A stretch of DNA of 64,000 nucleotides from SZUA-22 sp963751695 (GTDB taxonomy: Bacteria > Bacteroidota > Ignavibacteria > Ignavibacteriales > Melioribacteraceae). Positions 42,906 through 50,003 of the stretch are shown piece by piece. The stretch spans positions 806,001 through 870,000 of the forward strand of contig CAVVVP010000003.1 in NCBI GenBank assembly GCA_963751695.1, given 5' to 3'. Position 1 is the first letter of the stretch. Each line of letters starts with the position of its first letter. A program made the translations under genes and the position numbers. The notes beneath the pieces were generated by a model. That model ran no database searches. It saw nothing but the letters and a program-made list of their open reading frames with translations, and was not told where the DNA came from.

Positions 42906-44891
42906 TCAATTAACTGTAATGGCATCAAAGCGGCATGTCTCTAAACAAATACCGCATTTAGTGCATTGTGCTTGGACAATTGTATGAGGTTCTTTCTTTA
43001 CTCCGATAATAGCATCTGTTGCACACTTTCTTAAACAAGCACCACAACCGTTACAAATGTGAGGATCAATAGTAAAGTTTAATATCTCCTTACAAACTTT
43101 TGCTGAGCAGATACGTTCGAATAGATGTTCTTCGTATTCTTCTCTAAAATACTTAAGACCGGATAAAACAGGATTAGGTGCTGATTGTCCCAATCCACAC
43201 AGGGATGTATCTTGAATTACGCTTGCTAATCTCTCAAGGTGGATTATACCCTTAAAGCGCTTTAATTCATCTAGTGGATCTCCATCTCCATATCTGGTTG
43301 ATATTTGTTCAATGATTTCCAACATTCTTGTTGTACCCTCTCTGCATGGAACACATTTGCCGCAAGATTCATTTTTAATGAATTGAAGAAAGAATTTAGC
43401 AACATCAACAATACATGTATCTTCATCCATTACTACGAATCCTCCGGATCCCATCATTGCGCCAATAGTTTTGAGCGATTCGTAATCAACTGGAGTATTC
43501 ATTACACTTACTGGCAAACATCCGCCAGAAGGACCACCGATTTGAACAGCTTTGAATTTTTTATTATTTGGAATACCCCCGCCAATCTCAAAGACAACTT
43601 CATTCAAGGTTATACCCATTGGCACTTCTGCAAGTCCAGAGTATTTTACTTTTCCACTTATCGCAAAAACTTTTGTGCCCTTGCTATTCTCGGTTCCAAT
43701 TGAAGAATACCATTTAGAGCCCTTAATCAGAATACTTGGAATATTCGATAGAGTTTCTACATTATTAATAATTGTTGGTTTACCCCACAATCCGGAAACA
43801 GCTGGGAAGGGAGGGCGAGGTTTTGGCATCCCTCGCTTACCTTCAATTGATGCAATTAATGCAGTTTCTTCACCACACACAAATGCACCAGCTCCTTTTT
43901 TTATTTTAATCTTTAGATTAAAATCACTTCCTAGTATAGATTCACCAATTAATCCATATTCTTCACATTTTTGAATCGCATTTTCGAGTCTTTCAATTGC
44001 AAGAGGATATTCAGCACGGCAGTAGATATAACCAATATTTGCTCCAATAGCATATGCCCCAAGAATCATTCCCTCAATCAATTTAAACGGATCACTTTCT
44101 AAAATTGATCGATCCATAAATGCACCTGGATCGCCTTCATCAGCATTGCATATAATATACTTTGTATCGGACTCCTGTGAAAGAGCGAAACTCCATTTCT
44201 TTCCGGTTGGAAAACCTCCACCACCTCTTCCACGTAATCCTGAATTCAGAACTTCATCCACAACCCTTTCGGGTGTCATTTTGCTTAGAACTTTTTCAAG
44301 TGCAGTAAAGCCACCACTAGCTATATATTCATCAATAGAAGTTGGGTTGATGATACCACAGTTTTCTAAAACCACTTTCTGTTGCTTAGCGAAGAAAGGA
44401 ATTTCATTTATATTTGTTGCGTATTCATCAGTTCTACCGAAAGTGGCAAGTAGCTTTTCGATGCATATCTTCTTATCCACCAAAGTCTTTTTGATTAATG
44501 CAGGAATATCCTTTGGAGTGACTTCGCAGTATGAAATTCTATCTTTATTTGGAAGTTTAACGTCAACAATTACTTCCTTTGCACAATAACCGATACAACC
44601 TGTTGGAACAATTGTAGCTTTAAGATTTTGTTCCTCCAAAACTTCTTCAATTTTAGTTTTGACTTTATTTGCTCCAGAAGCCAAGCCGCAAGTTCCCATT
44701 CCAATAAAAATAATTGGATAGCTATGATCTTGGTGTGTAAGTATTTTATTAAGTTGAATAATTTCTTGGTTCTTTGTTTCATGATGACTACAAGTTAGCC
44801 CAGATTTACAATTGCTTATAAAACTTGGATAACTTTTTGAGTGATTTGATCCACACTCTTCGCAATAAACTAGATCAACAAATGACTTCAT
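42906..44891 (-). CDS. hydB: NADH-binding flavoprotein subunit of the [FeFe]-hydrogenase
   Basis: A 661-residue NuoF-like protein. A short Cys/His-rich N-terminus (CEECG, CKSGLTCSHH) precedes a thioredoxin-like [2Fe-2S] domain (GTCGLASGA, TGCIGYCAKEV), then the FMN/NADH part (GLRGRGGGGFPTGKKW, GAGAFVCGEETALIASIEG), a [4Fe-4S] site (ESCGKCVPCREGT) and a C-terminal two-cluster ferredoxin (CNGCGACLRKCATD, CTKCGICLETCRF). This is the HydB layout of NAD-dependent trimeric hydrogenases. It overlaps hydC by one base. Confidence 0.95.
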   Translation of the reverse strand: MKSFVDLVYCEECGSNHSKSYPSFISNCKSGLTCSHHETKNQEIIQLNKILTHQDHSYPIIFIGMGTCGLASGANKVKTKIEEVLEEQNLKATIVPTGCIGYCAKEVIVDVKLPNKDRISYCEVTPKDIPALIKKTLVDKKICIEKLLATFGRTDEYATNINEIPFFAKQQKVVLENCGIINPTSIDEYIASGGFTALEKVLSKMTPERVVDEVLNSGLRGRGGGGFPTGKKWSFALSQESDTKYIICNADEGDPGAFMDRSILESDPFKLIEGMILGAYAIGANIGYIYCRAEYPLAIERLENAIQKCEEYGLIGESILGSDFNLKIKIKKGAGAFVCGEETALIASIEGKRGMPKPRPPFPAVSGLWGKPTIINNVETLSNIPSILIKGSKWYSSIGTENSKGTKVFAISGKVKYSGLAEVPMGITLNEVVFEIGGGIPNNKKFKAVQIGGPSGGCLPVSVMNTPVDYESLKTIGAMMGSGGFVVMDEDTCIVDVAKFFLQFIKNESCGKCVPCREGTTRMLEIIEQISTRYGDGDPLDELKRFKGIIHLERLASVIQDTSLCGLGQSAPNPVLSGLKYFREEYEEHLFERICSAKVCKEILNFTIDPHICNGCGACLRKCATDAIIGVKKEPHTIVQAQCTKCGICLETCRFDAITVN

Positions 44892-45370
44892 TATGCTTCC
44901 ACCATATTTTCTACTTCTTCTCGCTTAGTTATATACTGAGAGATGATCTTTGGAATATCCTTGGTTTTTAATCTACCATAGTACTCACCATTTATACTGA
45001 TTACTGGGGCAATACTGCATGCTCCAATACATGCAACCTGTTCTAGAGTAAACTCTTTATCTCTCGTTGTCATTCCAACTCGAACCCCAAGTTCACTCTC
45101 TAGTGCAGCAAGAATATTTACCGACTCTTTAACATGACAGGCCGTACCGCGACATACATTAACGACGTTTTTGCCTAGAGGAGTTAAGCGGAATTGGTTG
45201 TAGAAAGTAGTTACTCCAAAAACTGAACTTGGAGGCATATCTAAAAATTCAGCAATATCTAGCATTGCGATTTCTGGGATGTATCCATATAGCTCTTGAA
45301 CATCTTGCAGGATTCCTATTAGGCTACTTCTTTTACCAGATGAATATTTTTCAAAAATTGTTCTATGCAT
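44891..45370 (-). CDS. hydC: NuoE-like [2Fe-2S] subunit of the [FeFe]-hydrogenase
   Basis: A 159-residue thioredoxin-fold ferredoxin of the NuoE family. SLIGILQDVQELYGYIP opens the domain; the four cluster cysteines are in CRGTACHVK and CIGACSIAP. It passes electrons between HydB and HydA. It is the first gene of the leftward operon hydC-hydB-hydA-regulator-kinase. Confidence 0.94.
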   Translation of the reverse strand: MHRTIFEKYSSGKRSSLIGILQDVQELYGYIPEIAMLDIAEFLDMPPSSVFGVTTFYNQFRLTPLGKNVVNVCRGTACHVKESVNILAALESELGVRVGMTTRDKEFTLEQVACIGACSIAPVISINGEYYGRLKTKDIPKIISQYITKREEVENMVEA

Positions 45371-45405
45371 TATAAAACCATTTAAAATTAAACTTTAGCG
45401 CATTT

Positions 45406-45421
45406 CTCAAAAGGTATGCCA
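45406..45421 (-). promoter_or_regulatory. Possible sigma-54 promoter of the hydrogenase operon
   Basis: On the minus strand TGGCATACCTTTTGAG has TGGCA at -24 and TTG at the correct -12 position but GA in place of the key GC. The start of transcription would lie about 24 nt before hydC. An ATGCAA half-site like that of the palindromic UAS at 31444 lies about 45 bp further upstream (45463-45468). Suggestive only. Confidence 0.3.
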
Positions 45422-45556
45422 ATAGAAAATGAATTAAAAATGAACGATTTGAACTGTATTAAATGCAATATTTTATGTTATAAATGAAGATTTCTTAATT
45501 CTGAGAGTTGGTAAATAAATCCGAGAAAACTTTTTTTAGTTTTTTCAGAATATAGG

Positions 45557-45586
45557 TTGCATTTTTAGAATGAAATCATAATTTTT
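45557..45586 (+). promoter_or_regulatory. Promoter of the trp leader
   Basis: TTG (45557-45559), 19 nt, then TAATTTTT (45579-45586) fits the Bacteroidota TTTG...TAnnTTTG pattern approximately. Transcription would begin close to the leader ATG at 45592. Confidence 0.45.
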
Positions 45587-45591
45587 ACAAT

Positions 45592-45660
45592 ATGAAAATT
45601 AGGTCAGGTAGTAATAGAAATATTTGGTGGTGGTGGAATAAATCTTTTCCACTATCCTAG
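45592..45660 (+). CDS. trpL: Tryptophan leader peptide
   Basis: A 22-codon ORF with four consecutive TGG codons (45625-45636; context NIWWWWNK), stopping at TAG (45658-45660). Four adjacent tryptophans by chance are very unlikely. The last Trp codons can fold with TTCCAC (45633-45638 with 45647-45652), and the end of the ORF (CC-ACTATCC, 45649-45657) can pair with GGATAGT-T-GG (45688-45697), which would break the downstream terminator. A ribosome at the stop codon would cover this strand and allow termination; one stalled at the Trp run would leave it free. It has no Shine-Dalgarno sequence and almost no 5' UTR. Confidence 0.88.
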   Translation: MKIRSGSNRNIWWWWNKSFPLS

Positions 45661-45681
45661 AGTAAGATAAATTTTAATTAC

Positions 45682-45722
45682 AGCCGTGGATAGTTGGAAA
45701 ACCGTTCACGGCTTTTTTCTTT
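45682..45722 (+). terminator. trp attenuator terminator 1
   Basis: AGCCGTG (45682-45688) and CACGGCT (45707-45713) pair perfectly over 7 bp, extendable with wobbles to 10 bp, and are followed by TTTTTTCTTTT. The 5' arm overlaps the strand that can pair with the end of the Trp leader ORF. Confidence 0.85.
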
Positions 45723-45723
45723 T

Positions 45724-45754
45724 AAAGCCGTATTCTAAATGAAGCGGCTTTTTT
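45724..45754 (+). terminator. trp attenuator terminator 2 / alternative pairing strand
   Basis: AAAGCCG (45724-45730) and CGGCTTT (45745-45751) form a second terminator-like stem followed by TTT. AAAGCCGT (45724-45731) can also pair with ACGGCTTT (45708-45715), the 3' arm of terminator 1, over 8 bp, so the two hairpins and this alternative form exclude each other. Confidence 0.7.
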
Positions 45755-45795
45755 ATTAAGTTTTCACTCAATATAATACAAGAGGAGATTCAAAA

Positions 45796-47157
45796 ATGAA
45801 AAACAATCGTATCTATCTAAATCCAAGTGAGATGCCGACAGAATACTACAATATTTTACCGGACATGCCAGAACCAATGGCAATGCCTCTCAATCCAGCA
45901 ACTAAAGAACCCGTTTCACCGCAAGACTTAGCCCCACTGTTTCCAGAAGAACTAATTATGCAGGAATTTCATCCAGACCGTTTTGTGAAAATTCCAGAAG
46001 AGGTTCTAGAACTTTATTCTTTAAGTCGTCCGACTCCAGTTCACAGAGCTTATCGCCTAGAAGAGTTCTTAGGCACTCCTGCAAAAATATATTTTAAGTA
46101 TGAGGGAGTTAATCCAGCAGGAAGTCATAAAACAAATACAGCCATTGCACAAGCTTACTATAATAAGAGAGCGGGAATCAAGAAAATAGTCACAGAGACT
46201 GGCGCTGGTCAGTGGGGAAGTGCGCTTTCAATTGCAACACAACACTTTGGTATGGAGCTAGAAGTATTTATGGTAAAGGTAAGTTACCATCAAAAACCAT
46301 ATAGAAAAACTTTGATGCAATTACATGGGGCAACTGTACACGCATCACCAACAGAATTTACGAATTCTGGAAGACAAATTTTAGAAAACGATCCTGGCTC
46401 ACCTGGTTCCTTAGGTATTGCAATAAGCGAAGCGGTTGAAGTAGCAGCAAATAATACTGATACAAACTACTCACTTGGAAGCGTGCTCAATCACGTTATG
46501 CTCCATCAGACAATAATTGGAGAGGAGACAAAACTTCAGCTTGCAAAGGTTGATGAATATCCTGATATCATAATTGGTAATGCTGGTGGTGGAAGTAACT
46601 TTGCTGGGATAAGTTTTCCATTTCTCCGAGATAAATTGACTGGGGATAAAAAAGATCTAAAAGTTATTGCAGTTGAACCATCTGCTTGCCCAACATTAAG
46701 CAAGGGTAAATTTGCATATGACTTTGGTGATACAGTTGGATTTACACCTCTTTTAAAAATGTATACGCTAGGTCATACTTTTATTCCACCAGCCATTCAT
46801 GCTGGAGGTCTTCGATATCATGGTATGGCTCCCACGGTTTCTCATTTACTTAAACACGGTATGATCGAATCTCAAAATTATCATCAGTTAGAAGTATTTG
46901 ATGCTGCACGTGACTTTTTAGTAACTGAAGGAATATTACCAGCACCAGAGAGTGCGCATGCTATTAAATCGACAATTGAAGAAGCAAAGAAATGCAAGGA
47001 ATCTGGAGAAGCAAAAACTATCGTGTTCAATTTATCTGGACATGGATTTTTGGATCTTGGAGCATATGATTCATATATAAATAATCAACTTGAAGATTAC
47101 AAACTTCCAGATGAAGTTATTATGCGTTATTTCGCTGATCTTCCTGTTGTTGATTAG
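45796..47157 (+). CDS. trpB: Stand-alone tryptophan synthase beta-like protein (TrpB2 type)
   Basis: A 453-residue fold-type II PLP enzyme. NPAGSHKTNTAIAQ carries the PLP Lys, TETGAGQWGSALSIA is the catalytic Glu loop and GNAGGGSNFAG the phosphate loop. Length and motifs fit the TrpB2 branch, often annotated as TrpB-like, which condenses indole or phosphoserine-derived aminoacrylate to tryptophan and is found apart from trpA. No other trp gene is nearby. The tetra-Trp leader and attenuator directly upstream are good evidence that it serves tryptophan supply in this organism. GGAG lies 7 nt before the ATG. Confidence 0.93.
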   Translation: MKNNRIYLNPSEMPTEYYNILPDMPEPMAMPLNPATKEPVSPQDLAPLFPEELIMQEFHPDRFVKIPEEVLELYSLSRPTPVHRAYRLEEFLGTPAKIYFKYEGVNPAGSHKTNTAIAQAYYNKRAGIKKIVTETGAGQWGSALSIATQHFGMELEVFMVKVSYHQKPYRKTLMQLHGATVHASPTEFTNSGRQILENDPGSPGSLGIAISEAVEVAANNTDTNYSLGSVLNHVMLHQTIIGEETKLQLAKVDEYPDIIIGNAGGGSNFAGISFPFLRDKLTGDKKDLKVIAVEPSACPTLSKGKFAYDFGDTVGFTPLLKMYTLGHTFIPPAIHAGGLRYHGMAPTVSHLLKHGMIESQNYHQLEVFDAARDFLVTEGILPAPESAHAIKSTIEEAKKCKESGEAKTIVFNLSGHGFLDLGAYDSYINNQLEDYKLPDEVIMRYFADLPVVD

Positions 47158-47168
47158 AAAAAATGCTT

Positions 47169-47203
47169 ATGCCCGATATTCGTTTATCGGGCATCTTTTC
47201 TTT
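47169..47203 (+). terminator. Terminator of trpB
   Basis: ATGCCCGATA (47169-47178) and TATCGGGCAT (47185-47194) form a perfect 10-bp stem with a 6-nt loop, followed by CTTTTCTTT. It lies 11 nt after the trpB stop and isolates trpB as a single-gene transcript. Confidence 0.88.
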
Positions 47204-47251
47204 AAATAAACATCCCATTTGTATCTATTCTCAAATAAGTTTTAGAATTGT

Positions 47252-47259
47252 TATATTTG
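47252..47259 (+). promoter_or_regulatory. Bacteroidota-type -7 box before the pullulanase gene
   Basis: TATATTTG is an exact TAnnTTTG match, 22 nt before the start codon of the next gene and downstream of the trpB terminator. The -33 element is not clear. Confidence 0.4.
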
Positions 47260-47281
47260 TCCGAATTAATATTAGGCTTAG

Positions 47282-49393
47282 ATGAAAATGATTTTTTCAA
47301 GTTCTAGATTATTAGTCGCAATTATATTTTTACAGTCAATATTGTATGGAGAAAGTTTGTATATATATAAAGAAAATGATTCAGAAATATTTGGAAAAAA
47401 TGAATCAGTCAAAGTAGATAAAAATCTAAATGATTATTATTCAACCAAGAAGCTAGGTTCATTTTTAGAAAATGGTAAAACCATTTTCAGAATATTTAGT
47501 CCGAGCGCTAAGCAAGTAAAACTCTTCCTTTTCCAAAATCCGAGTGATGAAAACGCACTTAGCATTGTTGAGATGAAAAAAGATGATGATGGAGTTTGGG
47601 AAACAATTTTGGATGAAGAAGTACCTAATTTATTTTATGGCTACAAAGTAGCTCACGAGAATGATGTAAATTTTGAATCATTACCATTGTGTGTTGATCC
47701 ATATTCAAAAGCAGTTTCATCATATACGCATTATTATAATCCGCGTAAATCTATTGTTTTTCAAGAAGAATATGATTGGGAAGGAGATTCCTGGATTCCT
47801 CAGAATTGGAGAGATCTCATTATTTACGAAATGCACATCCGTGATATGTCTGCCCACCCTTCTGCCAATGCTGTTAATCCTGGAACATACAAAGGATTGG
47901 TTGAAGATAATAATGGGGGTATCAATTACATAAAAGAGCTTGGTGTAAATACGGTTGAATTACTCCCTGCGCAAGAATATGGAAATGTTGAAATCCCTTT
48001 TGAAGATTCCCTTGATGGAAAATACAATTCTTGGAACCCATACGAGAGGAACCATTGGGGATATATGACAGCCGCTTTTTTTGCGCCCTCTTCATACTAC
48101 GCCGAAATTTGGGATCAGATGAAGATGAATGAATGGATGGGAAAAGACGCAAGGCAAGTTACTGAATTCAAGGATATGGTGAAGGCTTTCCACAAGAAAG
48201 GAATTGCAGTGATGATGGATGTAGTTTACAATCATCTCTCTGAATATGAACTTGGTAACTTAAAAGAGATCGACAAAGAATATTACTTTAGACTAAATGA
48301 TAAAGGCGAGTTTATAGCCGAAAGTTACTGCGGTAACGATCTAAAAACTGAAAGACCTATGATGCGCAGGCTTATTATTGACAGCATTATCTATTGGATG
48401 ACTGAATATCATATTGATGGTTTCAGATTTGATCTTGGAAAGCTAATAGATTGGGAGACACTTGAGGAAATAATTCGTGAAGCTAGAAAAATTAATCCTA
48501 ATGTGGTTTTTGTCGCAGAACCATGGGGTGGAGGATACGATCCCAAAGGATTTTCTCTAAGAGGATGGGGAAGTTGGAATGATCAGATCAGAAATGGAGT
48601 AAAAGGAGAAAACCCCAAAAATGGTCATGGATGGATCTTTGGGAAATGGTATGGGAATAACAACAAGAAAAGAATAAAAAGTTATATAAATGGTACGCTA
48701 CTAAAATATAAACATGGATTATTTCAAAAACCAGAACATTCAGTAAATTATCTTGAATCGCATGATGGATATACACTTGGGGATTTTGTTAGAATCGGGA
48801 CCAAGATAATTGATCCGCATCAGAAGATAAAGGATGTTAAAAAAAATGCAAAGCTTACTCCTCGTCAGCTAAAAATCAACAAACTTAGTGCTATGTTCTT
48901 ATTTGTCTCTCAGGGAATTACGATGATACATTCTGGGCAAGAATTTGCAAGATCTAAAGTGATTTACATTGATGAGAGCGTGCAAGACCAAGAACAGGGG
49001 CAGTTGGATCATAATTCATATAATAAAGACAATAACACTAATTATATAAATTTTGATCATGTTAAATTGAACGAAGATCTTCTGAAATATTATAAAGGAC
49101 TCATAGAACTTCGTAAGACTCATAAAGCGTTTCGCAGGGCTAATTCTGAAGAGATCAACTTTATTGATGCAATCCAAAATGAATTTGCTCTAGGTTTTTT
49201 AATTACTAAATCATCAGATACTTTTTTAGTCTTAATGAACGCTGAGCAGAACAAATCTGAGAGTTTCGAACTTCCCGAAGGTGAATGGGAAGTATTGGCA
49301 AACAAAGATCTTGCTGGACCAGATGAACTCTACTCTGTCTCAGGAAACATTGAAATCCCAGCAATAAGTGGGATGATACTAAAGAAAAAGTAG
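47282..49393 (+). CDS. Exported GH13 enzyme, type I pullulanase/isoamylase-like
   Basis: A 703-residue protein with a signal peptide (about 1-24), an N-terminal CBM48/E-set domain (TIFRIFSPSAKQVKLFLF) and a GH13 catalytic barrel. Catalytic residues are visible: nucleophile Asp in DGFRFDLGK, acid/base Glu in VFVAEPWGG and the third Asp in YLESHDGYT; WGYMTAAFFAP corresponds to the pullulanase YNWGYDP region. It would split alpha-1,6 bonds of glycogen- or pullulan-like polymers in the periplasm or outside. It is followed after 1 bp by the VanX-like gene. Confidence 0.88.
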   Translation: MKMIFSSSRLLVAIIFLQSILYGESLYIYKENDSEIFGKNESVKVDKNLNDYYSTKKLGSFLENGKTIFRIFSPSAKQVKLFLFQNPSDENALSIVEMKKDDDGVWETILDEEVPNLFYGYKVAHENDVNFESLPLCVDPYSKAVSSYTHYYNPRKSIVFQEEYDWEGDSWIPQNWRDLIIYEMHIRDMSAHPSANAVNPGTYKGLVEDNNGGINYIKELGVNTVELLPAQEYGNVEIPFEDSLDGKYNSWNPYERNHWGYMTAAFFAPSSYYAEIWDQMKMNEWMGKDARQVTEFKDMVKAFHKKGIAVMMDVVYNHLSEYELGNLKEIDKEYYFRLNDKGEFIAESYCGNDLKTERPMMRRLIIDSIIYWMTEYHIDGFRFDLGKLIDWETLEEIIREARKINPNVVFVAEPWGGGYDPKGFSLRGWGSWNDQIRNGVKGENPKNGHGWIFGKWYGNNNKKRIKSYINGTLLKYKHGLFQKPEHSVNYLESHDGYTLGDFVRIGTKIIDPHQKIKDVKKNAKLTPRQLKINKLSAMFLFVSQGITMIHSGQEFARSKVIYIDESVQDQEQGQLDHNSYNKDNNTNYINFDHVKLNEDLLKYYKGLIELRKTHKAFRRANSEEINFIDAIQNEFALGFLITKSSDTFLVLMNAEQNKSESFELPEGEWEVLANKDLAGPDELYSVSGNIEIPAISGMILKKK

Positions 49394-49394
49394 A

Positions 49395-50003
49395 TTGAAT
49401 AAATCTCCTCATTATATTGTATTTTTTCTATTCTTCTCGCTAGTTGTCTATGCTCAAGCGGACACATCCGTTGTTCCACTTGTAAGTGTAGATTCTACAA
49501 TTATCTCAGATGTTAGATACGCAACAACAAATAATTTTACTGGAAAGATTCTCTATCCAATAGATAGAGTTTTCATTAGGAAAGTTGTTGGCGAAGCCTT
49601 ATCAAAGGCTAACAAGGATTTTTGGAGAAATTATAATTTGAGAATAAAGATCTTTGATGGCTATAGACCACTCTCAGTTCAAAAAAAAATGTGGGAGATC
49701 TTTCCAGATGATAGGTATGTAGCCAATCCTGCTTCAGGTTCGAGACATAACCGAGGTGCAGCAGTTGATATAACAATTATAGACTCAGCTGGTTCAGAAT
49801 TGGAAATGGGAACTGAGTATGATAATTTTACTGAAAAAGCTCATTATAATTATCAAGATCTTCCCTTAAAAGTAAAAGAAAACAGAATACTTCTTCGCAA
49901 TACTATGATGAAGTATGGCTTTGATGGAATTGAAACAGAATGGTGGCACTTTGACTATAAAGGTTGGAAAGACTTTTCAATTCTTGATGAACAAATCAAC
50001 TGA
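49395..50003 (+). CDS. Exported VanX-like D-alanyl-D-alanine dipeptidase (M15D)
   Basis: A 202-residue zinc peptidase: signal peptide (about 1-21), SGSRHNRGAAVDIT (the SxHxxGxAxD zinc motif) and EWWHFDYKGW (catalytic Glu and third zinc ligand). FDGYRPLSVQKKMW is also conserved. It hydrolyses D-Ala-D-Ala, here probably for peptidoglycan turnover because the signal peptide places it outside the cytoplasm, unlike resistance-type VanX. It must start with TTG: no ATG precedes the signal peptide. Its end overlaps the convergent kinase gene by 8 bp. Confidence 0.88.
   Translation: MNKSPHYIVFFLFFSLVVYAQADTSVVPLVSVDSTIISDVRYATTNNFTGKILYPIDRVFIRKVVGEALSKANKDFWRNYNLRIKIFDGYRPLSVQKKMWEIFPDDRYVANPASGSRHNRGAAVDITIIDSAGSELEMGTEYDNFTEKAHYNYQDLPLKVKENRILLRNTMMKYGFDGIETEWWHFDYKGWKDFSILDEQIN

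Noticed and set aside
44146..44589. 147-codon open frame opposite hydB
   Set aside because: Antisense shadow of a well conserved gene; no ribosome site and no recognisable protein features.
41145..45370. Reading hydCBA as respiratory complex I subunits
   Set aside because: The H-cluster motifs in the large subunit and the extra ferredoxin domain in the flavoprotein identify a trimeric [FeFe]-hydrogenase.
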